Of a stretch of 38,239 nt of DNA, positions 1 through 7,271 are shown in pieces; the first letter of the stretch is position 1, and every line of letters begins with the position of its first letter. Below the pieces are notes generated by a model. That model saw only the letters and a program-made list of their open reading frames with translations. It had not been told where the DNA came from and ran no database searches. This DNA comes from Olavius algarvensis Gamma 3 endosymbiont (lineage in GTDB: Bacteria > Pseudomonadota > Gammaproteobacteria > GCA-001735895). Both the position numbers and the translations under genes were made by a program. The DNA lies in assembly GCA_001735895.1 (NCBI GenBank), contig DS021199.1, forward strand, positions 449,800 through 488,038, written 5' to 3'.

Positions 1-753
1 ACCCGGACACTGGACAGCGCCAATGCCGACTATGTATTGACACTGCTAAAACGCGCCTGTGGCGCTTGCCTGGACGGCGAATTCGATGCCATGGTAACCG
101 CGCCGGTTCATAAAGAAGTCATCAACCGTGCCGGCATACAGTTTTCGGGGCATACGGAATACCTGGCCGACATCTGCCAGGTTCCGAAACCCGTGATGCT
201 ACTGGTTGCGGCCCATCTCAGAGTGGCGCTGGTCACGACCCACTTGCCGCTACGCGATGTGGCCGACGCGATAAGCGAACAGGCGATAACCGAGGTCATC
301 GAGATTCTCGATCGCGATCTGCGCAACCGCTTCGCCATCCGGAATCCGCTGATCAAGGTATGCGGTCTCAATCCGCACGCCGGCGAAAACGGATTCCTGG
401 GACGCGAAGAAATTGAGATCATAATTCCCAGCCTGGAGAAACTAAAACGTGGCGGCGTCAATTTAAGCGGACCTTTTCCCGCCGACACCCTGTTCACGAC
501 AGCGATGTTACGAGACGCGGATGCGGTAGTCGCAATGTACCACGACCAGGGATTACCGGTGCTGAAACACCTCGGTTTCCATAACGCGGTCAACACCACG
601 CTCGGCCTGCCTATCATCAGAACCTCGGTCGACCATGGCACCGCGCTCGACCTTGCCGGTAGCAAACAAGCCCGGCCGGATAGTTTATTCGCTGCAATCG
701 ACTCGGCGCTTCTGCAGGCTGGTAATAGACAAGCGAATGCATCGGGCGCGTAA
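1..753 (+). CDS. pdxA: 4-hydroxythreonine-4-phosphate dehydrogenase, C-terminal part (5' end outside window)
   Basis: Catalyses NAD-dependent oxidation of 4-phosphohydroxy-L-threonine in pyridoxal 5'-phosphate synthesis in the cytoplasm. The reading frame is open from base 1, so about 80 N-terminal residues of the usual ~330 are missing. The visible 250 residues carry the family's metal and substrate motifs in order: VTAPVHK, SGHTEYLA, LNPHAGENG and AMYHDQG, the last three supplying the metal-binding histidines. The C-terminus ends normally with the DLAGS-type helix. It is the upstream gene of a surA-pdxA-rsmA-like operon; the next gene, rsmA, starts inside its last 17 bases, implying translational coupling. 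A TTG at 37 is an internal codon, not the start. Confidence 0.95.
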   Translation, partial: TRTLDSANADYVLTLLKRACGACLDGEFDAMVTAPVHKEVINRAGIQFSGHTEYLADICQVPKPVMLLVAAHLRVALVTTHLPLRDVADAISEQAITEVIEILDRDLRNRFAIRNPLIKVCGLNPHAGENGFLGREEIEIIIPSLEKLKRGGVNLSGPFPADTLFTTAMLRDADAVVAMYHDQGLPVLKHLGFHNAVNTTLGLPIIRTSVDHGTALDLAGSKQARPDSLFAAIDSALLQAGNRQANASGA

Positions 754-1510
754 ACGCTTCGGCCAGCATTTCCTGCATGATCGCAGCGTTATCGAACGCA
801 TCCTGCGCGCCATCGATCCGCGACCGGGGGAGTTTTTGCTCGAAATCGGGCCAGGTCAGGGTGCGCTTACCTACCCGCTATTGCAACGCTGTAAAAGTCT
901 GACCGCGATTGAACTCGATCGCGACCTGATACCCGTACTGGAAAAAAATGCCGGCGCCCTGGGGCGGCTCGAAATAATTAACGCCGATATTCTCAAGTTC
1001 GAACTTGCCGGCATCGCAACCGGGCGAAAAATTCGGCTGGTGGGTAATTTGCCGTATAACATTTCAACACCGCTGATGTTCCATTTGCTCGAGTCGGCGC
1101 ATCTCATTCAAGACATGCATTTCATGGTGCAAAAAGAAGTGGCGCAACGAATTGTCGCGGGCAGCGGCGATCCCAGCTATGGGCGGCTTTCGGTAATGCT
1201 TCAATTTCATTGTCAGTGCCAGTATCTGTTCGAGGTCGCGCCCGCCTGTTTCAAACCGCCACCCAGGGTGGATTCGGCGGTGATTCGGCTGATTCCGCTG
1301 CAGCAGCCCACACAGGAAATCGATGACTATGCACAGTTTTCGCAACTCGTACAGAAGGCGTTCGGCCAGCGCCGAAAGACCATTTCCAATTCACTGAAAT
1401 CGATACTGGATCGCGAAACAATTTCGGCTTGCGGAATTAATCCGGGGCTACGTGCCGAAAACCTCGAAATTGCCGATTTCGCAAAGCTCAGCAGGGCCTT
1501 GAATCTATGA
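737..1510 (+). CDS. rsmA: 16S rRNA (adenine(1518)-N6/adenine(1519)-N6)-dimethyltransferase
   Basis: Dimethylates the two adjacent adenines of the 3'-terminal helix of 16S rRNA using SAM. The start at 737 gives 257 residues and the standard opening MHRARKRFGQHFLHD. An upstream extension of the frame to 635 lies inside pdxA and is not conserved. The SAM loop EIGPGQG is near residues 36-42 and the catalytic motif NLPYNIS at 104-110. The C-terminal domain contains FGQRRKTISNSL, typical of the family. It overlaps pdxA by 17 bases, and its stop overlaps the folA start (ATGA at 1507), so all three are probably co-translated. In E. coli apaG-apaH follow here; in this window they lie 3 kb away on the other strand. 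Confidence 0.97.
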   Translation: MHRARKRFGQHFLHDRSVIERILRAIDPRPGEFLLEIGPGQGALTYPLLQRCKSLTAIELDRDLIPVLEKNAGALGRLEIINADILKFELAGIATGRKIRLVGNLPYNISTPLMFHLLESAHLIQDMHFMVQKEVAQRIVAGSGDPSYGRLSVMLQFHCQCQYLFEVAPACFKPPPRVDSAVIRLIPLQQPTQEIDDYAQFSQLVQKAFGQRRKTISNSLKSILDRETISACGINPGLRAENLEIADFAKLSRALNL

Positions 1511-1998
1511 CCAAAATTTCCCTGATCGTCGCCATGGACGATAACAGATTAATCGGCAGTAAAAACGGCCTGCCCTGGCATTTACCGGCAGACCTCGCTT
1601 TCTTCAAACGCACCACGATGGGCAAGCCGATCATCATGGGACGGAAAACATACGAGTCTATCGGCAAACCTCTGCCCGGCAGACGCAATATCGTGGTTAC
1701 CCGGAATCCGGACTTCAGCGCCGCCGGCTGTGAAATCGCCAACGGCATCGACTCGGCTATCGCTTTGTGTCAGAACGACGCCGAGATAATGCTCATCGGT
1801 GGCGCGAGTTTATACCGGCAATCACTAGCGCGTGCGACCGATTTGTACATTACCCGCATCCATCGAAGTTTCGAGGGCGATACTTGGTTTCCGGACTTTG
1901 ATGAAAGCGAGTGGAAGCTCGAAAAACGGGATTACTTTGACGCGGATACTAGCAATATTCATGACCATTCCTTTATTAAATATGTACGGGAAATTTGA
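1507..1998 (+). CDS. folA: dihydrofolate reductase
   Basis: Reduces dihydrofolate to tetrahydrofolate with NADPH, regenerating the cofactor oxidised by thymidylate synthase, whose gene (thyA) is 4 kb away. It has 163 residues, the normal bacterial length. The N-terminal strand ISLIVAMD is followed by NGLPWHLPADL with the catalytic Asp at residue 29, then IMGRKTYESIG and PGRRNIVVTR of the NADPH site, and the IGGASLY motif near residue 100. Its start overlaps the rsmA stop by four bases (ATGA). No disruption is visible. Confidence 0.97.
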   Translation: MTKISLIVAMDDNRLIGSKNGLPWHLPADLAFFKRTTMGKPIIMGRKTYESIGKPLPGRRNIVVTRNPDFSAAGCEIANGIDSAIALCQNDAEIMLIGGASLYRQSLARATDLYITRIHRSFEGDTWFPDFDESEWKLEKRDYFDADTSNIHDHSFIKYVREI

Positions 1999-2100
1999 CC
2001 ATGATTCGGATAGACTGATTTCCCGTCTGTGGGCAGACGCACGACGGCTGAATGCGACACGTATTGTCGCCGGGTTAATAACAACGAGGACGACAAACAC

Positions 2101-2382
2101 ATGGAAAGCAGGACTTATGTGATTGGCCGCGAGGGTTGCATATACATTAGCGACCCTATGGTGAGTAAGAAACATGCCGAGATTCAGGTCATTAATGGAG
2201 AAACCTACCTGCGCGATCTCGGCTCGACCAACGGCACTTTTTTGGTTAAAAACAATCGGCTGGTACCTTTTCGCGAAGGCTATGTGCAGTTGCATCAAGC
2301 CATAATGCTGGGAAATCGACAGTACACAATCCAAAACCTGCTGGAAATCGCCGGCGCGTTCGCCACTCCCGCCGAATCCTGA
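2101..2382 (+). CDS. small stand-alone FHA-domain protein
   Basis: A 93-residue protein that is almost entirely one forkhead-associated domain, a phosphothreonine-binding fold. The binding-loop residues are present: Gly-Arg at 9-10, Ser22-x-x-His25, and the LGSTNGT loop at 40-46 with Asn44. There is no kinase, transmembrane or effector domain. I chose ATG 2101 because a GAGGA ribosome-binding site ends ten bases upstream and the FHA fold starts at once; a longer frame from 2029 runs through non-conserved sequence. It lies 102 bases after folA and convergent with the FecR-domain gene. By inference it reads Ser/Thr phosphorylation, but no kinase gene is in the window, so the partner is unknown. 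Confidence 0.85.
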   Translation: MESRTYVIGREGCIYISDPMVSKKHAEIQVINGETYLRDLGSTNGTFLVKNNRLVPFREGYVQLHQAIMLGNRQYTIQNLLEIAGAFATPAES

Positions 2383-2567
2383 TTCGTGAATTAAAGCATT
2401 GGCGGATAAGCCCCGCGGCGTTAATCGACGCCCGCAATACCGTTAAGCGCCAGGATAGCCTCCCCCAGGATAAAAATAACAGTTCGATAGGACGCTGTGC
2501 CAGGCCGGTATTCGGCAATAAACCAGCGGATCGAGGAAGCGGCTGACTTGCGCGCGCTGCGCACGGT

Positions 2568-3578
2568 TTACAGCCCGATGGCTAGCAATAACACTCCGAG
2601 AACCCAGGCCCATTTCTTGGAGGACTTTCCTTCCATTGCCTTTTTTTGCTGCGGCTCGGTATCATTAAACTGCTGCGTTTCTTGCTGGTTCAAAAACCCG
2701 ACCGGTACCGGCGCTTCGTCTTCGATGATCAGGGTTTCCGTGGTAGCGGTACCGTATTCACCCATCGCCATCAGGATTTGCACCTCTTCTTCCGTGGTCA
2801 GGGTGATTGCGCCATCCAGCACCACCGCGTGCAATTTCGCCGCGGGATCATTGCGACTAACCGTCTGGGTACAATCGTCCTGTTTGCATAATTTGATGAC
2901 GTAGTCGGTACCGCGGATACCGATGGTCGCGAGTCCGGTCTGGACCTGATAGTTGGACTTGGTACTGGCGCCGATGGCACCGGTAATCTTGCGCAGACCA
3001 CCGCGCAGCAAATCGAGAATACTGCTGCTTTTTTCGCCGAAACCTGAAGTAATGACGTACTCGCTGATCTTGAGTACCGAATCTTCCTTCAAATATACCT
3101 CGGCGCCGTCGTCCATCAGAATTTTTACGCTGGAATCGGATTCGGTCTCTATCCGGTCGCCTTCGAAGATCTGCGAATTAATCTGTAATTGCTGCACCCG
3201 GTTATTCACATCCCTGGCAATCGCCTTACCGTCCAGTCGGGCGACAAAACCGACCTTAGTCTTAGGTTCCAGTTGATCCTGATCATAGATGCGCCTGATA
3301 TCCACCAGTTTGAGTCTTGTGCCGGGCACCAATCTGTCCGAATACTGGACAAACGAGTTGGGATTGGTTTCGATCAGCTTGGCCTTTATTTGCGGCCACA
3401 AATCCTTGTCCTTCGGGTAGACACGCTGGATGATTTGATCAACCGTCATTCCCTCAGTGATCTTTAAAATCACCCTCGAGGAAGTCACCAATTCCACGCT
3501 TGCCGCCGCGGAAACAGGTTGATAAACCGCAAACGACAAAAGCGTCAGGAGTACAGTAATAAGCAGGTTTTTATTCAA
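2568..3578 (-). CDS. LysM-like plus FecR-domain envelope protein with C-terminal membrane anchor
   Basis: A 336-residue exported protein. Residues 1-25 form a signal peptide (hydrophobic core, cut near SAA-AS). Residues ~38-92 look like a LysM/FimV-type module ending in SDRLVPGTRLKLV. Residues ~125-230 are a FecR domain: FEGDRIETESDSSVKI, then LDLLRGGLRKITG, and the diagnostic GIRGTDYVI. Two cysteines (231, 236) follow. A final hydrophobic segment at 322-336 is a likely membrane anchor. The start is TTG at 3578-3576, overlapping the TGA of the GAF gene (TTTTGAAT) with GGTGAG upstream, so it appears translationally coupled. No sigma/anti-sigma pair or TonB receptor is adjacent, so this is a structural or sensory FecR protein and not the iron regulator. 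Confidence 0.85.
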   Translation of the reverse strand: MNKNLLITVLLTLLSFAVYQPVSAAASVELVTSSRVILKITEGMTVDQIIQRVYPKDKDLWPQIKAKLIETNPNSFVQYSDRLVPGTRLKLVDIRRIYDQDQLEPKTKVGFVARLDGKAIARDVNNRVQQLQINSQIFEGDRIETESDSSVKILMDDGAEVYLKEDSVLKISEYVITSGFGEKSSSILDLLRGGLRKITGAIGASTKSNYQVQTGLATIGIRGTDYVIKLCKQDDCTQTVSRNDPAAKLHAVVLDGAITLTTEEEVQILMAMGEYGTATTETLIIEDEAPVPVGFLNQQETQQFNDTEPQQKKAMEGKSSKKWAWVLGVLLLAIGL

Positions 3579-4201
3579 AATTTCTCACCTTCCATCTGGG
3601 TTATATCCTCGGCTTCCCGTAACGCCTGGCTTACAAAGTGCGCGGTTACGCGCAGTATCGTCAGATCACTTCCATCAAACTCGTTACTGGATATTTTATT
3701 AACTACTTCGATTGCTCCGTAATTTCTGTCATTGTTACCCAACGGCGCGCGCATCAGAGCAACGGTGTTGAACCCGATAACCTGATCGACTTCCGACGAC
3801 CATCTGGATGAATTTTATACATCGGTTACCAGCATTGCTTTCCGGGTCTTGACCACATGTCCGACAATTCCAGTGTCGATATCGATGCGATGGTTGAGCA
3901 AATGCTCCCTGGTATCGCCGATAACCTCGACAAATACCAGCTCGTTAGTACCGTCATCGACTAGAATCATCGAGCCGTTTTCCGAATCGCATGCATGCAG
4001 AGCAAGTGCCAGTAAATCACCAATCAGCTTGTTTAAATCAAAGCTGCTGCGCACGGCCTGCATGGTTTCATCCATGCGATCAAGTGCGCGAAAAGCTTGT
4101 TGGTGCCGGGTCAATCGTGCTTCGAGCTTTTGATTGCGAGACTTGAGTAACTCATTCTCGCGTCTCAGCATCTGTACGATGTCGCGACGATCTATTGACA
4201 T
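3575..4201 (-). pseudogene. GAF-domain sensor protein interrupted by an in-frame TAA
   Basis: Translation from ATG 4201 gives 128 residues and stops at TAA (3817-3815), but the same frame then stays open for 79 more codons to TGA at 3577-3575. The post-stop part contains the missing half of a GAF fold: SSRWSSEVDQVIGFNT, LMRAPLG, GAIEVVNK, and a closing helix. The whole gene would be 208 residues: an N-terminal coiled coil (about 8-45) and one GAF domain. The stop falls after LVTDV, where related GAF domains commonly have Tyr, so one substitution (TAT/TAC to TAA) explains it. Its TGA overlaps the TTG start of the FecR gene. It may be a true pseudogene, a sequence error or a readthrough gene. 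The ligand is unknown. Confidence 0.8.
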
Positions 4202-4224
4202 GCTAGCGCAGCGAACATGGATAA

Positions 4225-4230
4225 GTTATA
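4225..4230 (-). promoter_or_regulatory. possible -10 element for the GAF-FecR transcript
   Basis: On the minus strand this reads TATAAC, five of six matches to the sigma70 -10 consensus, 24-29 bases before the GAF-gene ATG. I see no convincing -35 at the correct distance. It is the only AT-rich promoter-like element in the 105-base gap between this gene and apaH. Confidence 0.25.
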
Positions 4231-4306
4231 ACTGTAATCTCGTTAAAGATAGCGAAAAACGTCGCATTTAATCCTCCACCTTCTACCGAAAGTGAATTAG
4301 TTATCC

Positions 4307-5152
4307 TTATTGTTTAGCAGTATTTATCGGTTTTTTGGTATGGGAATCGACAAAAAACCAGTCCTCCGAGTCATTATCGATCCGCAAGGCCACCAGGTGC
4401 CCGCCCCAGACACAGCCGCCGTCGAGTGCAAAAAAACGTCCATAGCAACCAATCGGTAATGTCGACCAGTGTCCAAACAGCACACGCAGGTCTGCTCTTA
4501 ATTGGGCTTCCGCCAGAAACCAGGGGTTCATGTCTCGGCGTAAATATCTCTGCGGGCTGCGATTGACGGTGAAATCGAGTTTGCCCGATTGATCCAGATA
4601 TCGCATGCGTGTAAATGCGTTGGTGATAAAGCGCAAGCGCTTGCTGCCCTTGAGACCATTCGACCATTTATCGGGTTTGTTGCCGTACATCTTTCTGAAA
4701 AACTTGACGGAATTCTCCCCGCGCAACATCGTTTCGACTTCAGCAGCCAGTTTCCTCGCCCGGCTCAACCCCCAGCTGGGATAAATACCGGCATGCACCA
4801 CCAGGACCCGATGTCTTTTGTCGTAGTGCAGCAGGGATTGCCCCTGTAACCAATTCATCAATTCGTCCCGGTCGGGGCTTTTCAGTATTTTTTGCAGATC
4901 GGCGGTAACGCGAACCTTTTTTACGCCATGGTGCAGCGCCAGCAGATGCAGATCGTGATTTCCAAGCACGGTAAGCGCACTATCGCCCAGAGACTTCACA
5001 AAGCGCAGGGTTTGCAGGGACTCATCGCCGCGATTGACCAGGTCGCCGCAAAACCACAGGGTATCGACGGCGGGATCGAAATCAATCTTTTCGAGGAGTC
5101 GGCAGAGCTCGGTGTAACAGCCCTGGACATCACCTATCGCGTATATGGCCAC
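4307..5152 (-). CDS. apaH: symmetrical bis(5'-nucleosyl)-tetraphosphatase
   Basis: Hydrolyses diadenosine tetraphosphate (Ap4A) to two ADP, and in enterics also decaps Np4-capped RNA. It has 281 residues, close to the E. coli length. The metallophosphoesterase signature is complete: GDVQG at 7-11, GDLVNRG at 36-42, GNHD at 64-67 and VVHAGIYPSW near 118-127. It starts 12 bases after the corrected apaG stop, the usual apaG-apaH pair. The frame is intact, unlike its upstream partner. Confidence 0.97.
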   Translation of the reverse strand: MAIYAIGDVQGCYTELCRLLEKIDFDPAVDTLWFCGDLVNRGDESLQTLRFVKSLGDSALTVLGNHDLHLLALHHGVKKVRVTADLQKILKSPDRDELMNWLQGQSLLHYDKRHRVLVVHAGIYPSWGLSRARKLAAEVETMLRGENSVKFFRKMYGNKPDKWSNGLKGSKRLRFITNAFTRMRYLDQSGKLDFTVNRSPQRYLRRDMNPWFLAEAQLRADLRVLFGHWSTLPIGCYGRFFALDGGCVWGGHLVALRIDNDSEDWFFVDSHTKKPINTAKQ

Positions 5153-5164
5153 GGACGGGACCGG

Positions 5165-5549
5165 CTAATGCAGCACTCGTGGGGTCGAGAGCACGAATTC
5201 ATCTATTTCCGCATCGAAATGCGAGCCATCGTCGGCCTGCATCTGGTAACTGCCCTTCATCGTGCCCACCGCGGTTTCGAGCATTGTGTCCGAGGTATAA
5301 ACGAATTGTTCTCCGGGTTTTAACAGGGGGTTGCTCTCCGATTACCCCATCGCCGCGGACTTCCTGCACCTTCTGGTTCGAGTCGGTGATAACCCAGTGA
5401 CGGGTCAGCAATTTCGCTGCCTGCCACCCTTTATTCCGAATCGTAATAGTGTAGGCAAAAACGTAACAATTTTGCTCCGGATTCGACTGATCTTCGATAT
5501 AGCGGGTTTCGACATCGACCGCAATATTGTTTAGCTCGGCATCAATCAT
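5165..5549 (-). pseudogene. apaG: ApaG, frameshifted by one extra base in a C5 run
   Basis: Single-domain ApaG protein of the fibronectin-like fold, usually ~125 residues, encoded with apaH. The frame from ATG 5549 is normal for ~74 residues (NPEQNCYVFAYTITIRN, then VQEVRGDGVIGEQP) and then turns into unrelated sequence. In the +1 frame the family C-terminus reappears: PLLKPGEQFVYTSDT, LETAVGTMKGSYQM, and a final FDAEIDEFVLSTPRVLH with TAG at 5167-5165. Deleting one C of the CCCCC run (plus-strand GGGGG, 5326-5330) restores a 127-residue protein. As written the gene yields a hybrid ending at 5199. The position in a homopolymer makes a sequencing error the simplest cause. Confidence 0.9.
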
Positions 5550-5582
5550 CTGATCTTAATTTCCCTGGATAAAATAGGGGGG

Positions 5583-6377
5583 TCATACAGCGACCGCCGC
5601 CTTGATGTGCTCGTGGCAGCGGTACTCACGCAGTTCGAAATCCTCGAACCCAAACTGGAACAGGTCACGCACCTGCGGATTCAGCGACATCGTCGGCAAG
5701 GCAAACGGTTCACGTTCGAGTTGCAGCCGCGCCTGCGATAAATGATTGGTATACAGGTGCGCATCGCCCAGCGTGTGCACAAAATCGCCCGCCTCGAGCT
5801 CACTGACCTGTGCCACCATCATTAGTAGTAAGGCGTAGGAGGCAATATTGAACGGCACTCCTAAAAATACATCGGCGCTGCGTTGATAAAGCTGGCAGGA
5901 CAGGCGCCCATCGGCAACGTAAAACTGGAAAAAAGCGTGGCAGGGGGGCAAGGCCATGTTTTCGATTTCACCGACATTCCAGGCACTGACGATCAGGCGG
6001 CGCGAGTCCGGGTTGGTTTTGATATTGTCGACGAGCTGCCGGATCTGATCGATCACGCGACCGTCGGCGGCCCGCCAGGAACGCCATTGAGCGCCGTAAA
6101 CAGGCCCCAGGTCGCCGTTTTCATCGGCCCATTCATCCCAAATCCGAACCTTGTTTTCTTTCAAATAGGCAATATTGGTATCGCCTTGCAGAAACCACAG
6201 TAATTCGTGAACTATGGAATTCAAGTGCAGTTTCTTGGTCGTTATCAGCGGAAATCCCTGCGTCAGATCGAAACGCATCTGATAGCCGAAAACCGACAGA
6301 GTACCGGTTCCGGTGCGGTCCGTTTTCTCGCTACCATGGTCGAGCACATGCCGCATGAGATCAAGATATTGCCGCAT
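5583..6377 (-). CDS. thyA: thymidylate synthase
   Basis: Makes dTMP from dUMP using methylene-tetrahydrofolate; the dihydrofolate produced is recycled by FolA. It has 264 residues, identical in length to the E. coli enzyme. [11 protein letters not shown] lies near residues 21-31, the catalytic Cys146 is in [10 protein letters not shown], and the nucleotide-binding [17 protein letters not shown] follows. The start at 6377 overlaps the lgt stop by 17 bases (lgt ends at 6361), the common lgt-thyA arrangement. Confidence 0.98.
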   Translation of the reverse strand: MRQYLDLMRHVLDHGSEKTDRTGTGTLSVFGYQMRFDLTQGFPLITTKKLHLNSIVHELLWFLQGDTNIAYLKENKVRIWDEWADENGDLGPVYGAQWRSWRAADGRVIDQIRQLVDNIKTNPDSRRLIVSAWNVGEIENMALPPCHAFFQFYVADGRLSCQLYQRSADVFLGVPFNIASYALLLMMVAQVSELEAGDFVHTLGDAHLYTNHLSQARLQLEREPFALPTMSLNPQVRDLFQFGFEDFELREYRCHEHIKAAVAV

Positions 6378-7200
6378 TTTGGTTCCTTTTCGCCAGTATC
6401 AACAGGATAAGCCCAACTATAATCATTGGCACCGATAATACAATGCCCCGGGTCAGCCAATCGGTGTTCAGCAAATATCCGATGTGAGCATCGGGCAGCC
6501 GAACGAACTCCACGCCGCTGCGGGCAATGCCATACAGCAGCAGAAAACACCCGGTGACGGTCATGGTCGCGCGAGGGTTTGCCGATATCAGCCACAATGC
6601 GACGAACAGGAATATCCCCTCGAACATCATTTCGTAGAGTTGTGTCGGGTGGCGCGCGCTAAAACACAGGGGTCCCGCGAAGTCGACGTATCGATCCGGC
6701 GGAAATTGTTCGCAAGATAGTTTCATCGCCCAGGGTAGTTTCGTCGGGGCGCCCCAAAGCTCGGCATTGACGAAGTTGCCGAAGCGCCCGGCGGCAAGCC
6801 CCAGGGGCACCAGCGGTGCGATAAAATCGGTCAACTGGAAATAGCCGCAACCGAGCTTGCGCCGATAAAATTCCATCGCCAGCGCAACCCCGATAAAGCC
6901 TCCATGGAACGACATCCCGCCTTCCCAGATTTTGAGCAGATACAATGGATTTTGCAGAAAGCTGTCAAAATTATAAAAAATGACCGAGCCGATACGGCCG
7001 CCCAGCACTACGCCTAGTGCGCCATAAAAAATCAGGTCGTCGACCTGCGCCGGTTTCACCGGAGTCCATTCCAGGCGCGCCCGGCGTTTGCCCAACCACC
7101 AGGCACTGGCAAAAGCCAGTAGGTACATTAGTCCATACCAGTGAATTTTCACCGGACCCAGGGAGATGGCGACGGGATCTATCGACGGGAAAGCTATCAT
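6361..7200 (-). CDS. lgt: prolipoprotein diacylglyceryl transferase
   Basis: Inner-membrane enzyme that transfers diacylglycerol from phosphatidylglycerol to the lipobox cysteine of prolipoproteins. The start at ATG 7200 gives 279 residues beginning [16 protein letters not shown], the family N-terminus; an extension to 7386 crosses the divergent gene and is rejected. Several hydrophobic segments are visible. The key motifs are GMSFHGG around residues 95-101 and the signature [13 protein letters not shown] at 138-150. It overlaps thyA and is divergent from the DUF255 gene, sharing a ~70-base upstream region. Confidence 0.97.
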   Translation of the reverse strand: MIAFPSIDPVAISLGPVKIHWYGLMYLLAFASAWWLGKRRARLEWTPVKPAQVDDLIFYGALGVVLGGRIGSVIFYNFDSFLQNPLYLLKIWEGGMSFHGGFIGVALAMEFYRRKLGCGYFQLTDFIAPLVPLGLAAGRFGNFVNAELWGAPTKLPWAMKLSCEQFPPDRYVDFAGPLCFSARHPTQLYEMMFEGIFLFVALWLISANPRATMTVTGCFLLLYGIARSGVEFVRLPDAHIGYLLNTDWLTRGIVLSVPMIIVGLILLILAKRNQNAAIS

Positions 7201-7271
7201 TACGAAATTATCTGATTCAAACTCATGAGTATGCCTGATCAGGGTGTTATTATCGCACGGACTTGATGCAA

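Noticed and set aside
108-665. 185-codon open frame on the minus strand inside pdxA
   Set aside because: Mirror of a strongly conserved gene with no family resemblance; typical of GC-rich coding DNA.
2568-3578. Classical FecR anti-sigma regulator of iron uptake
   Set aside because: It has a cleavable signal peptide, LysM-like module and C-terminal anchor, and there is no FecI sigma factor or TonB receptor next to it.
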